The position numbers and the translations under genes were made by a program. A stretch of 64,000 bases of DNA from Nicotiana tabacum. Its lineage: Eukaryota > Streptophyta > Magnoliopsida > Solanales > Solanaceae. Location: positions 108,725,161 through 108,789,160 of the forward strand of contig NC_134087.1 in NCBI RefSeq assembly GCF_000715075.1. The letters run 5' to 3'. How positions within the stretch are numbered: the stretch's first letter is position 1; each line of letters starts with the position of its first letter. Shown here one piece after another: positions 10,976 to 23,424 of the stretch. The notes under the pieces are model-generated. The model was given only the letters and a program-made list of their open reading frames with translations. It did no database searches and was not told where the DNA came from.

Positions 10976-13900
10976 GACTGATGCACTTATCATTCTCATA
11001 ACCCATAGGTCTTGCGAATACTTTAGTACTCGTCTTTCCATCTAGACAATTGTTCTGTGAATGAATCCCAAAGGCCAGGGCATTCCCCCCTTTATGCCTC
11101 TTTCTCACACCACGACTTGTAGTCGGAATCCTTCTAATCTCGTAACTGTTGCTACCTTCTATCATACAGCCTTTACGACTCTAACTTTATATGTGCGCCT
11201 GACTCTTCTCTTCTCTTCTAGCTTTTAGCCAATCTATAGGCTTCACTTTGTGAAGATATATAAAATTATGTCAAGTTGTTCCTCTGGGCATCATTAACTT
11301 TACTACATCTAAGTAGGCCATTCTATACCAAAATTCTTACTTCGATTTATCGTTACTAAGGTTTTCTACCGAACTCCAGGTTACTCTCGTTGCTTATCCT
11401 ATATGCATAAAGCTAAATCCTTTAACGCTTCTTCATTACTATTCATCTTAAGACTGATGGCCCAATTTCATCTCGTACTTTGCAACTTTTACCCATCCAT
11501 TCTCGTCACTTTTTTACTTGCCTTTCCTCATCCTTACTCGTGTTTCCTTAAAACTTTGTCGCTCTGCCATACTTTAGCTTGCGACCTATACATATCCATT
11601 TATACTACTCGCAACTTTCCTTCAACTTGCTTTCACCATAGATTTCCTTATGTTATTATGGAATGCCAAGAGACATCACATCATCTCCAACTTTTCTCTA
11701 TTCTCTTAACTAGATCTCTCAGTACTTAAAAACCATAGGCTGGAAGACATGCCGCTGACGATGCCGCTATCATTCCCGTTTATTGGATCCCCGTGCTTAT
11801 AGCCTTCTATCTGAAGTATGGACTATTCACAATCTTCTGCCTTTGAGTATCTTGTACGTTGTTTACCTTTACCTCACTTACCTTAAAATCTCGCATCGTA
11901 TCTTCTATCTCTTTCGTGACCTCCCTTCCACCTAGGTATAATTCACGTCCATAACTTGAATCTCTATTATAATACTCGCACCTCTGGTACATACACAATC
12001 TGGTGGGAGCTTCGTACTGACTTCTTATGAGGTTGGTACTTCTTCTAACTGGCTTCCTTGTAGAGCCATTATAGATTATGGTTGTTGTGTTATTTCTCTT
12101 GAACATCTGATATTAAGAGTCATTCTGCTATGTTCTCAATCATGATTCCTATAACTTCTAGGTCCAATAATCAGACTCCTGATTACTTAGTTGATGTCAC
12201 TCTTTAGTTTCCTCTTCCCTCTGATCAACCTTTACGTAGGCTTAAGCTATCTTCCGATCTGTGACTCATGGTATCAATTATTACCTTAGCCTTTCATGGG
12301 CGTTATGATACAATCTTGAGTGATACAATCTTATAACAATTCAATCCTTTGTCTATGCCCCGGGCTCAATTCTTTCTTTTAACTTATACCGGAGTCTTCT
12401 ATGACTTTATGATTGTCAACAAATATGATGCCTGGATAATGCTCCAAAATCTTGAGTGTATCCATAACGTACTAACTCTGGATCATTGATCGAATAATTC
12501 CTTTCGTTCCATCTCAGCTTTCTTTCAATGTAAGCTATTACTTTTTCTGGTTTTTCTGCTCCCTTGTTGCGCCCATAATTAGCTTATCTTACCGCCCACA
12601 CATGCCAGAGTTTCCGTGCAACTCATATGATCTCGAATATTACTTTTAATTTTATTTCCTGTTCATTAGCCACAACAGTACCACTTTCCTTTGGAGTGCT
12701 TACAATTTTGTTGTGAGACTGTTGTTACACGACTATTTCCTCTTTAGGTCGTTGTGCTTAAGTTGAAGCCTTCTTCCTTATTTCCTCAGCTAGTCTTTCA
12801 TTGTAGTACTTAGGGAGAACCCTCTGACTCTTGTAAAGTTGCGAGCTTATTACATCGTATACCCGATGGAATTTTTGATGTTCGTGCTCACTTGTATTAT
12901 CCTTACTCACGAGGGTGATACTTAGCGTAACTAGTACATACCATCTCTTAAGCTTACCTTTGCTCATATTGATTGCTTTAGGGAAGCGTCTCCCTGAATG
13001 ACCATTCTCTGAATTCATCATGAATCTTCTTCTGTGGCCCCTTCTATTACCGCTGAAATGAAATCTGAAATTCCCATGATGCCGAGTATTTTCCAATCAT
13101 TCAGTCCCTAATTCTTTTTTTCTTGGTTTGTCTCGTTAACCAGTTTATTACTGATTTCTTACTCTAGGATCTAACTTTTCCTTCTGGTAGTCGCGTTGGA
13201 GTCATGAGCTCATTTATCGAAATAAGGATAAAACTTTATGGCATATACTCATTTGTTATCTCAAGGCTTTTCACCCCTCGTCCCTTCCTTCACCTGACTA
13301 TAGACTCTGTAATACTGTCATTATTTTTTTTCCTACCGTCGTTATCCTTGCATCACACCTTATTCATAATGCTTCCTTATCCCTCTTCTTATTTCCCTGC
13401 TAATATTTCTGCCCATCACTTTCTTTTGAAAACTTCAACATGCCATTCTTTTGCTTTTAGCTCCCTCTCGCTTCATCCATTTGCTCTTCAGGTTGCCAAG
13501 CATTCTCATTCTACTAGGGATGGGAGCCATACTAAGGTAATATTTATTCCTTCAAGGCTTCTAGTGCCTATTTTTGTAGTACTCATATCTAGCTGTACTA
13601 TTTTAGAGTGCACCATCTAGGTGTCTCATAAAGAGATCTATTAGAAGATTTGCAATATCCTTCGGAAATGTCAACTGACGCAAACAATTAATCCATCATA
13701 TCTTCTTATACTACTTCTATTAACTCCCATAGGGCATATCTGGAATGGGTGCGACCAATTGTATATACCTCTGTTACTATTGAATATAACTCAAAAAGCT
13801 TATATTCCTCTGCCTCAATTATAAATGTTGTTAACCTTCATTAACTGGGCGTCTCGTACCCTTCTTCATCTTGCTTCTTTTGTTTGTTGAAACTTGTATT

Positions 13901-14194
13901 TATCTTCTTAATCTCTCATTGTCTTTCACCATAAAGATGGATATGCATTCTTGCCTTAAGGATTCTTATTAGGAAGCTTACACCTTTCAGTACACTCATG
14001 ATCTGCCAAAGATCTCAAATTTACTTATCGTAGGTATTAAACAAAAATTCAATTCTTCTAACTCAGCTCTTCTACAACTATCTCTCTTCCTAACCTTCTA
14101 TCCGGATGTAGGTATCATCTTATTACGAATTAGAATTTCGGAATTTGAATTCTTATAAGTGAACTCTACCACATGATCTAGAGTAAGAAGAAAG

Positions 14195-14319
14195 AGTGAC
14201 AATCCTAAATGCCCTGTAGTCTCCTGCTTATAAGTGTGGTGCACAACACACCCATAAACAAGACTCTACAAGACACGGCTTGTAGACTCCCTTGGACAGA
14301 ACTGCTGTGATACCACTTT
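14195..14319 (-). other. LARD-1 primer-binding site and leader shared with Chromo-2
   Basis: The primer site TGGTATCACAGC (rc of 14304-14315) lies 4 nt from the LTR. Downstream the leader reads AGTTCTGTCC, CCGTGTCT, GTAGAGTCTTGTTTATGGG and TGTGTTGTG, then ACCACACTT. It matches the Chromo-2 leader (6070-6185) over about 110 nt with few differences. This part of an LTR element usually holds dimerisation or packaging signals. Confidence 0.8.
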
Positions 14320-14610
14320 TGTCACGCCCCGAACCTGGGGGCGAGACTGGCACCCAGTGCCTCACCTATCCTTGCATACCAACTTGCAATTAAGGGACTC
14401 TGAACATATGATGTCATACTTTGGTCATATGCCACATTGCAAGAACTGCAAATGCTGACTAAATGTCAATATATAACTGGGTCGACAAGGCCGTCATAAC
14501 TATTACAGCTGACAAACCAATCAAATATACATAAAAGTCCTGCAAGCCCAACATATTGTACTAACTGACATGATATGTCTACAAGTCTCTACTGATGGAT
14601 ATACTATGAT

Positions 14611-14638
14611 CACATACATACATACATACATACATACA

Positions 14639-14667
<29 letters not shown>
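14611..14667. repeat. CATA microsatellite in LARD-1 5' LTR
   Basis: About 14 CATA units in a row, absent from the matching position of the left LTR (near 8410). Confidence 0.9.
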
Positions 14668-14674
<7 letters not shown>

Positions 14675-15160
14675 CCGACCTATTCATAACATATATACAT
14701 ATATATAGGATGTACATAAGGCTCTAGACCCGGAAACTCCGAAAGGCATGGAGCTTACCGATCAAGCTAAACTCGGGACAACACTTATTGAGGAGGCCTA
14801 CCCGTCTGTCTGTCTAACCTGCACGCATGAAATGCAGCGCCCCCAGAAAAGGGACGTCAGTACGAAATAATGTACTGAGTATGTAAGGCAATATACTGAA
14901 AGCAAAAACTATCGGAACAGCTCCCCGACCTACTCATAACATATATATGTATATATACAAGATGTACATAAGGCTCTAGACCCGGAAACTCCGAAAGGCA
15001 TGGAGCTTACCGATCAAGCTGAACTCGGGTAACACTTATTGAAGAGGCCTACCCGTCTGTCTGTCTGACCTGCACGCATGAAATGCAGCGCCCCCAGAAA
15101 AGGGACGTCAGTACGAAATAATGTAATGAGTATGTAAGGTAATATACTGAAAGTTGAAAC
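14675..15160. repeat. ~250-bp direct duplication within LARD-1 5' LTR
   Basis: Two copies both carry GGATGTACATAAGG or AAGATGTACATAAGG, CTCTAGACCCGGAAACTCC, CGTCTGTCTGTCT and the CAGTAC hairpin line. The left LTR has one copy (8440-8660). In the second copy the hairpin arm GTACTGA has become GTAATGA. Confidence 0.85.
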
Positions 15161-17408
15161 TGAATTGATAATATAATAACTGCAAGTAGTTGAAAGTCAA
15201 AGATAATCTGAAGATATACTTACCTGCTGATACTGACTCAACTCTCTCAATATAGTAAATAAAATGGTTGCCCGGCCCTATAAGGCTCGGTATATATATA
15301 TATATAAAACTGTTCTGCCATAGTAGGCTCGCTCATACGCATTTGGTCATACTATGCTCTGTATCTCGGCCATGTTGGGCTCGCTCATACGCGCTCGGCC
15401 ACAGTAGACTTGGTATATATATAATTGCTCTGCCGTAGTAGGCTCGCTCATAGGCGCTCGACCATACTAGGCTCTGTATCTCGACCAACTAGGCTCGCTC
15501 ATAAGCGCTCGGCCACAGTAGGCTCGGTCTATAACTTACCATCTGATCAGAGGTTGCCCAATAGGGGCCTTCCCATCGATTATAGCTCGATGGTAATGAA
15601 AATACTTTTAATACTGTATATATGTAAATTCTCTGATCTCTTGACTAGAAGAAGAAAATACCCAATTGAATATGAAGTTCCGATAAGGAGAATATTATAA
15701 CTTACAAAACTAGGAAAATATGCGCGATTTGCGAGACTAGCAAAATGTACGTAAATTTGCCGCATCTCTGAATTAACATTACTTTATGCTTTAATTTACT
15801 GGAAGAATAATGCCTGATGCTCCATCCCATTAAAAGGGAAGAGACTATCGAAATAAAGTTGATGAACTTACAAATATGTAAGATAACAAATTTGAAGATA
15901 CTTAATTAATCTCCTCTTTTTGGTTATAAAATTTAATAGTTCATAAACTTTTGTCTAACCTCTTTTCCTTTTTACTAATCCTCTTTTTAGTACTTTTATC
16001 TAACCTCTTTTTCCTTTTTTTTCTAATCCTCTTTTTTAGTACGTATTAAGGAGTACTTAATATTTGAGCACGTAAACAATATGAGTTTCTTTTTAAAAGA
16101 AGATATTATTAAACAAATTTTATCAACTTACGTATTTTCTGAGACCCATAAATAGACGATAGAATAATAACACATATGGGAATTCAAGAACATAGACATC
16201 TCTAATACTCATATGAGTAGGGTCATTTATGAAAGTTGTGCATTTGCTCATTTCGTTTATATCGTATGGATCATGCCAAAAGAAAGGAGGGATAACCTTA
16301 ACATACCTGAGTCGATTCTCTTGACAATCCTCTAACACATGTTAATTGTGACAATAAGCATCCATTACTGTGTTGAAAGTGACTATATCTAGCTAACAAC
16401 CTTCCATACTCATAAGGCCAAACATTCCCGATTCGTACTCTGAATATCACTACATTTGGGTACATATCAATTAAAGAATGGCCAACTTAGAGATTCAATC
16501 CTGCACCACATATACTACATCTTTGTGTACTTGTTCCCAGTAACCAGGCTAGAGAACTTTGCACAATCCAAAACGTTCTTACTTGGAGATTCATTCGTAC
16601 TTATAAGGCTTCATCTCCTTATAAGCACTCACACATTCTTCAATTAAGCAATTACATGAAAAATATGATAACATGGCCATCCAAGCAATAATATTTCTTT
16701 GAGACCATGCACGACAATTTGGTTATGAGTTTGCTTTCCTTGCTCTATTGCTTTGAAATTGCTGTAGAGTTGAAGTAAATGTCTTATAAGACTTCTTAAG
16801 AATGGTCTCACGTTGTGTGCTAGCACATAATGAAGATTTCTTGTAGAAGCTCCATACTCTCATCTATTTGCCACATAATCCAAATGACATATGAGTCATT
16901 TATTGTGAGTGGGTTTGCTACCACGTTAGGGAGGGGTTGAGCTTATCCAAGTTTATCCACTTAATTTATTAATTAATAGTTAATCTCTCATTAACCAATA
17001 ATTACCCAATTATCCATATAATTAGAATTTATCTCAAATTACTTAAAATACCACTCACTTTTAATATACTTTATATACCTTACTATTATTGCTATGTGGT
17101 ATCTTGTGTGGCACTAGTCTATAAATACCGGGTATTTTAGTTCGGCCGTATTTTATCCCAAAATACCAAACCTCGGGGAAACTCATTTTTTTTATTTGCT
17201 TACCCTCTCACATTCACAAATTTACTTATCCCTTGTTTGAAATAGCGTGATACTTATAATCCCAAAATAAATCTCATTTCCGAACTGATGTCGATTAACT
17301 TACAAAGAAACTTCAATGTGCGAAAATGCGGGACGTAACATCTCATTTATGATCTAATATCAATTTACTTGTGGCGTACTTCCACGTATGAAAACATGGG
17401 GTGTAACA

Positions 17409-19562
17409 ATGAGTTTCCCGATGAGTTTTCGGGTCTTCCGCCAGAGCGAGAAATTGAGTTTACCATTGACCTACTAGCAGATTGTCATCCAATATCTATT
17501 CCTCCCTATATAATGGCCCCCGCAAAGCTGAAAGAGTTAAAGGAACAACTAAAGGAATTTTCTTGAAAAAGGCTTTATCAGGCCTAGTACATCACCGTGG
17601 GGGCACCTGTGTTATTTGTGAGAAATAAAGATCGTTCCTTACGGATGTGTATTGATTATAGATAGTTGAATAAGGTGATGATTAAGAATAAGTACCCGCT
17701 CCCGAGGATTGACGATTTATTTGATCGGTTGCAAGGTGCCAAGTGATTTCAAAAATAGACTTGAGGTCCGGGTACTATCAGGTAAGGGTTAAGGAGGAAG
17801 ATATTCCGGAGATAACATTCAGGACTAGATATGGGCACTTTGAGTTTCGTGTTATGTCGTTTAGTTTGACCAATGCCCTAGCAGTATTCATGGATTTGAT
17901 GAACCGTGTATTCAGGCCCTTTTTTTATCTATTCTGATTGTATTTATCGACGATATATTGGTGTATTCTCGTTCAGAGGCTGAGCATGTTGATCATCTGT
18001 GTACTGTGCTCAGAGTTCTACAAAAGGAGAAGTAAAATTTTCTAAATATGAATTCTAGTTGAACTCTGTAGCTTTCCTTGGGCATATCATTTTGGGTGAA
18101 GGCATCCGGGTGGATACACAAAAGATTGAGGCAATAAAGACTTGGCCTAGACCCACAACACTGACGGAGGTTCATAACTTTCTCGGTTTGGCAGGCTATT
18201 ACAGGAGATCTGTAGAGGGATTTTCTTCCCTTTCAGCACCTTTGACAAAGTTGACTCAAAAGGGAGCAACATTTCAATGGACTGACGCTTGCGAACGAAG
18301 TTTCCAGGCATTAAAGGACAGATTAACTTCAACACCGGTTTTAACGCTCCCAGAAGGGACCGATGGTTATGTTATCTATTGTGATACCTCGAGCGTCGGG
18401 TTGGGTTGTGTACTGATGCAGCATGGTAAGGTTATAGCTTATGCTTCTAGACAACTGAGATAACACGAGAAAAATTACCCGACCTACGATTTAGAGTTAG
18501 CCACAATGATTCATGCACTAAAGATGTGGAGGCACTACTTGTATGGCATTCATGTTGATATCTATACGGATCATAAAAGCCTCCAGTATATCTTCAGGCG
18601 AAAGGAATTGAATTTACTTCAAATAAGATGGTTGGAGCTACTTAAAGACTATGATGTTGATATTTTATACCATCTAGGGAAGACGAACGTGGTAGCTGAC
18701 GCCCTCAGATGTAGATCGATAGATAGTCTATCATATTCACAGCCGAAAAAGAGGGGAATAGCCCATGATATTCATCAGCTAGCTAGTGTTGGAGTTTGGT
18801 TACTAGACTCAAGTGATATTGGAATTACTATTCCGGATACGACAATATGCCCTTTAGTAACTGAAGTGAAGGAACGCCAGTACGATGATCCTATGTTAGT
18901 TCATCATAGGGATACCACCCCTCAGAAGGAGAAGACACCGTTTGAGATTACAAAAGATGGGGTCCTTAGCTATCGAGGACGATTATGTGTCCCTAATGTT
19001 GCAGGGCTGTATCAGCAGGTTATGGGAGAAACTCACTATTTTCGTTATTCTATCCATCCAAGAGCGACAAAGATGTATCATGATATCAGGGAAGTATATT
19101 GGTAGGACAGAATGAAAAAGGATATAGCAGAGTTTGTTGCTCAGTGTCCTAACTGTTAGCAAGTTAAGCTTGAGCATCAGAAACCCGGTGGATTATTGCA
19201 GGCTATGGAGATTTCGACTTGGAAATGGGAAGTAATCAATATGGACTTCATCGTAGGCTTACCTCGTACCCAGCGTAAGTTCGATTCAATATGGCTGATT
19301 GCTGATAGGCTTACAAAGTCAGCCCATTTTCTGCCCGTTAGAACTACATATTCCTCAGAGGACTATGCAAGGTTTTATATTAAGGAGATAGTACGACTGC
19401 ATGGTGTCCCTATATCTATTATCTTGGATAGAGGAGCTCAATTTACAGCTAACTTCTGGAGGTCCTTCCAAGAAAGATTAGGGACTTAAGTAAGTCTTAG
19501 TACAACATTTTATCCCCAGACAAACGGACAGGCTGAGCATACTATTCAGACACTGGAGGATA
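17409..19562 (+). pseudogene. Chromo-2 RT, RNase H and integrase core (decayed)
   Basis: The pol frame resumes after the LARD-1 target duplication. RT shows [13 protein letters not shown] (first catalytic Asp) at 17743 and [10 protein letters not shown] (catalytic pair) near 17940. RNase H shows [16 protein letters not shown] (18370-18430) and YTDHKSLQYI. Integrase shows a Cys-pair zinc region CPNC near 19148, [11 protein letters not shown] (19236), [14 protein letters not shown] (19420) and GQAEHTIQTLED (19530). Several stops replace Gln or Trp codons (for example YR-stop-LN, EVYW-stop, PNC-stop-QV). The frame is cut at 19562 by the Tat/Ogre-like solo LTR. Confidence 0.85.
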
Positions 19563-22500
19563 TGTGAGCACCTAATTTTTGCCCTACATGAAAATAACAC
19601 CTAAAAATAGACCAAAATAATTTTAAGTAATTTTAGGAGTTTTTCTTTATTTAGTTGCATTTCATGCATTTTTAATATTTTAAAATTATAAGAAAAATAA
19701 AAAAAAATTGTCACATTTTTTATTCCATGTCATCTTAGGTTTAATTTGCATTTAGGAATTTAATTTCATAGTTTAATTGCATTCATTAAACAAAAATCAC
19801 AAAAAATTACTACAATAGTCATGTCCACATTTTAGCTTTTAGTTTTAAATTAATTAGTGCTAAATTAGTAACATAAGTAAGATTTAATTTTACAAAAATA
19901 ATTTAAGTTAAAGCCTAATTTAGGATTTTATTTAGCTTGTTTAATTAATTTAATTAGATTTTTGAAATCAAAAGAAAAACAAAAAAAAGAAGAAGAAAGA
20001 AAGTAGATTTGGTCTTCTAATTTCATTTGGACTAGTTTAATTTGAAACCTAAAATCTAATTTGCTTTAAAAATTCCAAATTATCCATTCCCCTTTTATTA
20101 AAACCCTACACTCTAACCCAAGGAGGATCAAATCTTGGACAAACATTAAAAGACCTAATAGAATCTCTGACCTCTCTGAAAATATATAGAGAGAACGGCG
20201 CATATGGAATTTGGGGGCTTATCTCCATTTTTACCCTAACCAAGAATAGACCTTGAGATCCTTCATTTTCTTAACCGAGAGACCCCTCCGATTCCAACAA
20301 AACAGAGCGCCGTCCCTTCGTCTTCTCCGTCTTCTTCACTCTCTCTAATGGCTGTCACCGCCGGCTCAGGTCACTGACCATCGACGACCACACTGCCTCT
20401 CTTGCTCACCTCACTCATCTACTCTTTCATCTTGACACACACGGGAAACCTCACGAAATAGATGAGGAATTTCTGAGTCCAAATGGTCGGATCTCACATC
20501 TGGAAAAGAAAGTTGTTTGGTTTGTTTGTCACGGAAATTAGGATTTTTGGGTGTCTGAGTGCGATTTTGATTTTCTGAAATGGAAGACTTATGATGAATA
20601 AGTTTGACGATTTACCCAGTCAAGAAGATCTGAAAACAAAAATACAAAAACAATAACAGAAGAACTTCAAGAATTTTGAAAACAAAACAAAAAAAAGGGA
20701 AAGGGGAATTTCGAAATTGTTTCAATCCTCATCCATCTGGTACACATATTCTGGGTCTTACAAGGGCTGCTTGGAATTAGAAGTTGCTGGCTATTACTGT
20801 TTGTTGCTATATTGTTCAACTAGTAGCTGAGCTCAACCTATGGCTGTGCTTTTTCAGCCTTTGTTTGTCTATTTAGAACCCTATTACTGCTTTTAAGGTA
20901 CTGTTCCCCCTTCTTGATCATGTAGTTCTCTTTTTGATCAATGAAAACATGCCTACTATGCCATGTCAGTGTATAATTATGCCATATACCTGCTATAATT
21001 GTTAAATTCTGGCTATTTGTGATTCAAATGACAAATCTGGTCCATAAAGAATCTGACCTTTTTTTTTAAAATCTATTTTATGTAATTTCTGATATTAAGA
21101 CTTGATTAAGTTAGAGTATGACATAAAAATCAGTTGGCTCTTATGGTTCTGGAAATGAATTATGGGAAAAAAATCAGTTCAGTTGTGTAGATGTTTATCT
21201 TGTTGAAATATTGTAATGTTGTCCTAGTGTGTTTAAAACCATCGATTGGATATGCTGTTCTCTCCTTTCTTCCTTGTTTGAGAATAGAACTGGATTCTCA
21301 CCTATATTCTTTATGTGATATGTTCTAGATGATAGATATTGGTTGAGAAGCATGTGTGAGCCGAGAAATGGAGTCTTGTATAATTATAATTCCACAATAG
21401 GAGGAGATGACATGTAATAGCTTAGTTTTTCGGATAGAAAAGTATAAATTTAACTGTCATTTGGATTTGGCTGTGATTTAGAAAAATAATTTATTGACTG
21501 CTATATTAGCTAAGTGCTGAATATGCTTAAATTGTTCTAAAAGAGTGCATGAGCAGGTGCCTTAGGCGCACCAATTTGGGCCTGTTGTTATGATAGCCCA
21601 ACACGTTCTTGGTAATACATAGCATTCATTAGCCTAATGTATAACTTTTGTTAGCAATCTCAAAGGGATGAATTGTTAAGGTATAACCAGTGATTTGATA
21701 ACAGTGGTCAAAGTCACGCCTTTTCCATAAATAAGTTAAAATTCCATAATTCAGGACTTATTACAATTATAGCCTGTTTGGCCAAGCTTATTTTTGGCTA
21801 AAAGTGTTTTTTTTTTTGTCAAAAGCACTTTAGGCCAAAAATTGAGGTGTTTGGCCAAGCTTCTGGAAGGAAAAAAAGAGTGCTTTTGAGGAGAAGCAGA
21901 AGCAGTTTTGGAGAAACAGGAAAAAATAGCTTTTCTCTAAAAGCACTTTTGAGAAAAATACACTTAGAAGCAGTTTTTTAAAGTTTGGTCAAACACTAAT
22001 TGTTGCTCAGAAGTGCTTTTCAAACTAATTAGCCAAACACAAACTGCTTTTCACCAAAAGTACTTTTGAGAAAAGCACTTTTGAAAAAACACTTCTCAAA
22101 ATAAGTTGATTTTCGCAGCTTGGCCAAACGGGCTATTAATCTCAAACTTAGCAAAAATCAATAAAATGAGCATTCGTAGCTTACTTTAGGTGCGAATTAT
22201 TTTAAATCATCGCGGCTATGGGTACGGTTCTCGTGACATAGTCATGATACCTAATTCCCAAATTCGGGGGTGCATTTCATATGACCCGATCGCAACAACT
22301 TCGAATATTAATAAAATAAGCATGTCACAAATCGCAAGTGCATTTCATGTAGCGTGATTTGCGGTGTGTTCCAAAATGGTAAGTGTACGACAATCGTAAC
22401 TTGTTCAAGAAATAATTCCACAAATCTTAAAAGCGGTTAAAATAATTAAAAGGCGGTTATAAAGTTAAAATGCACAATAGGTTTAAAACATGTAATAAAT

Positions 22501-22750
22501 CAGATAATAGGCCAATTATTAATAATTTAAGTGACCGTGCTCGAACCACGGAACCCGGGAATGCCTAACACCTTCTCCCCGGTTAACAGAATTCCTTATT
22601 TAGAATTTCTGGTTCGCATGCTTTTAAAATAAAGTCGAAATTTTCTCGATTTGTTATTTTTAAATAAATCGGTGACTTGGGACACCAAATAAACTATCCC
22701 AAATGGCGACTCTGAGAAATTGAATAAAATAATCCCATTTCGATTAATGT
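19563..22750 (+). repeat. solo LTR of a Tat/Ogre-like element, 3' end missing
   Basis: It begins TGTGAGCACCTAATTTTTG and shows no internal coding region and no second copy in the window. From memory of family sequences, this start and the segment near the end (ACCAAATAAACTATCCC, TGGCGACTCTGA) resemble long Tat/Ogre LTRs of Solanaceae. A TATA-like AATATATAGAGAG lies near 20178. The usual CA end is not seen; Chromo-2 integrase coding resumes at about 22751. Against Chromo-1, about 265 bp of integrase are missing at the junction, so LTR end and host were probably lost in one deletion. It holds a MITE at 21770-22135. Confidence 0.65.
21770..22135. mobile_element. MITE with TTTGGCCAAGCT terminal inverted repeats
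   Basis: The 366-bp element starts TAGCCTGTTTGGCCAAGCT and ends AGCTTGGCCAAACGGGCTA, which are inverted repeats with one or two differences. It is flanked by TTA on both sides (21767-21769 and 22136-22138), as for PIF/Harbinger-type MITEs. The interior has repeated AAAGCACTTTT and AAGTGCTTTT lines in opposite orientations and no coding frame. A transposase would have to come from elsewhere. Confidence 0.8.
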
Positions 22751-23251
22751 CAGAACTCTTACGCGGATAATCGACGACGAGACTTGGAATTTCAGGTTGA
22801 CAATTGGGTATTCCTAAAGGTATCACCGATGAAAAGTGTTATGAGGTTTGGAAAAAGGGAAAAACTTAGCCCTCGGTACATTGGACCATATAGGATCATA
22901 TGCAAGGTAGGCCAGGTAGCATATGAGTTGGACTTGCCTTCGGACTTGGAATCTGTACATCCAGTCTTTCATGTGTCTATGCTCCGTAAATGTATCGGGG
23001 ATCCTTCCAGAATTGTGTCAGTTGACGACGTTCAGGTCATAGAGCAGCTATCATATGAAGAAACTCCCATTGCTATACTAGACAGACAGGTTCAGAGATT
23101 GAGAACTAAAGACGTAGCTTCGGTGACAGTACTTTGGAGAAACAACAATGTGGAAGAAATGACTTGGGAGGCCGAGGAAGACATGAAGTCTAGATATCCT
23201 TACTTATTTTCGCCTCCAGAGAAAGTTCCGACTGGGACATCACAACCATAA
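22751..23251 (+). pseudogene. Chromo-2 integrase C-terminal domain and chromodomain
   Basis: The frame reads SYADN followed by RRRDLEFQVDNWVFLKVSP, SPRYIGPYRI and HPVFHVSML (23-70 codons in). It then has a chromodomain-like tail with YEETPIAILD, VTVLWRN and MTWEAEEDM, stopping at 23251. This 3' part is still open over 155 codons but is separated from the rest of pol by the solo LTR and deletion. The tail places Chromo-2 among chromoviruses. Confidence 0.85.
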
Positions 23252-23424
23252 GGTACGAGTATGAATTCTTGTGTTGGTTATTGTCATTGGTCGTGTGAGG
23301 CCATGGTCGTTATTGATGATTGTGGTCCTATGTGGCGTTGAATTGTTGAGTTTCCATAGAAGAGTTGGTAGTAGTACTATTACAAAGGCGACTCTACCAA
23401 AGTTATATAGATCCCGGGAAGTTG

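Larger units (their letters stand above)
10941..14319 (-). other. LARD-1 internal region, non-coding
   Basis: This stretch is C/T-rich on the plus strand. Minus-strand frames such as 13096-12758 (112 codons) and 12106-11807 show no gag, protease, RT, RNase H or integrase motif. The plus-strand frame 13204-13620 is Leu/Ser/Phe-rich, as expected from pyrimidine-rich DNA. The edges carry the functional signals: the purine tract and hairpin at the 3' side (10941-10975) and the primer site and leader at the 5' side (14195-14319). Confidence 0.75.
8136..17408 (-). mobile_element. LARD-1: large non-coding LTR retrotransposon related to Chromo-2
   Basis: Both LTRs are present with TG...CA ends and a perfect 5-bp duplication ATGAG (8131-8135 and 17409-17413). 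The primer site lies next to the right LTR and the purine tract next to the left LTR, so the element reads on the minus strand. The 3.38-kb interior has no gag or pol I can recognise on either strand. The LTRs share long similarity with Chromo-2 LTRs, and the leader is shared too. This is the architecture of a LARD that depends on proteins from an autonomous relative. It inserted into the RT region of Chromo-2. Confidence 0.88.
14320..17408 (-). repeat. LARD-1 5' LTR
   Basis: 3.09 kb, longer than its partner. The excess comes mainly from a roughly 250-bp internal tandem duplication (14675-14910 and 14930-15160) and a CATA microsatellite (14611-14667). In the element's own sense it starts TGTTACACCCC at 17408. 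A second LTR-like start, TGTTACGTCCC, lies about 70 bp inside (rc near 17328-17342). Confidence 0.85.

Noticed and set aside
12758..13096. 112-codon minus-strand frame in LARD-1 as a retained gag
   Set aside because: No capsid or zinc-knuckle motif and no neighbouring pol; too short to separate from chance.
13204..13620. 138-codon plus-strand frame in LARD-1 that looks like a secreted or membrane protein
   Set aside because: Leu, Phe and Ser richness follows from pyrimidine-rich DNA; it is antisense to the element, has no motif and no relative in the window.
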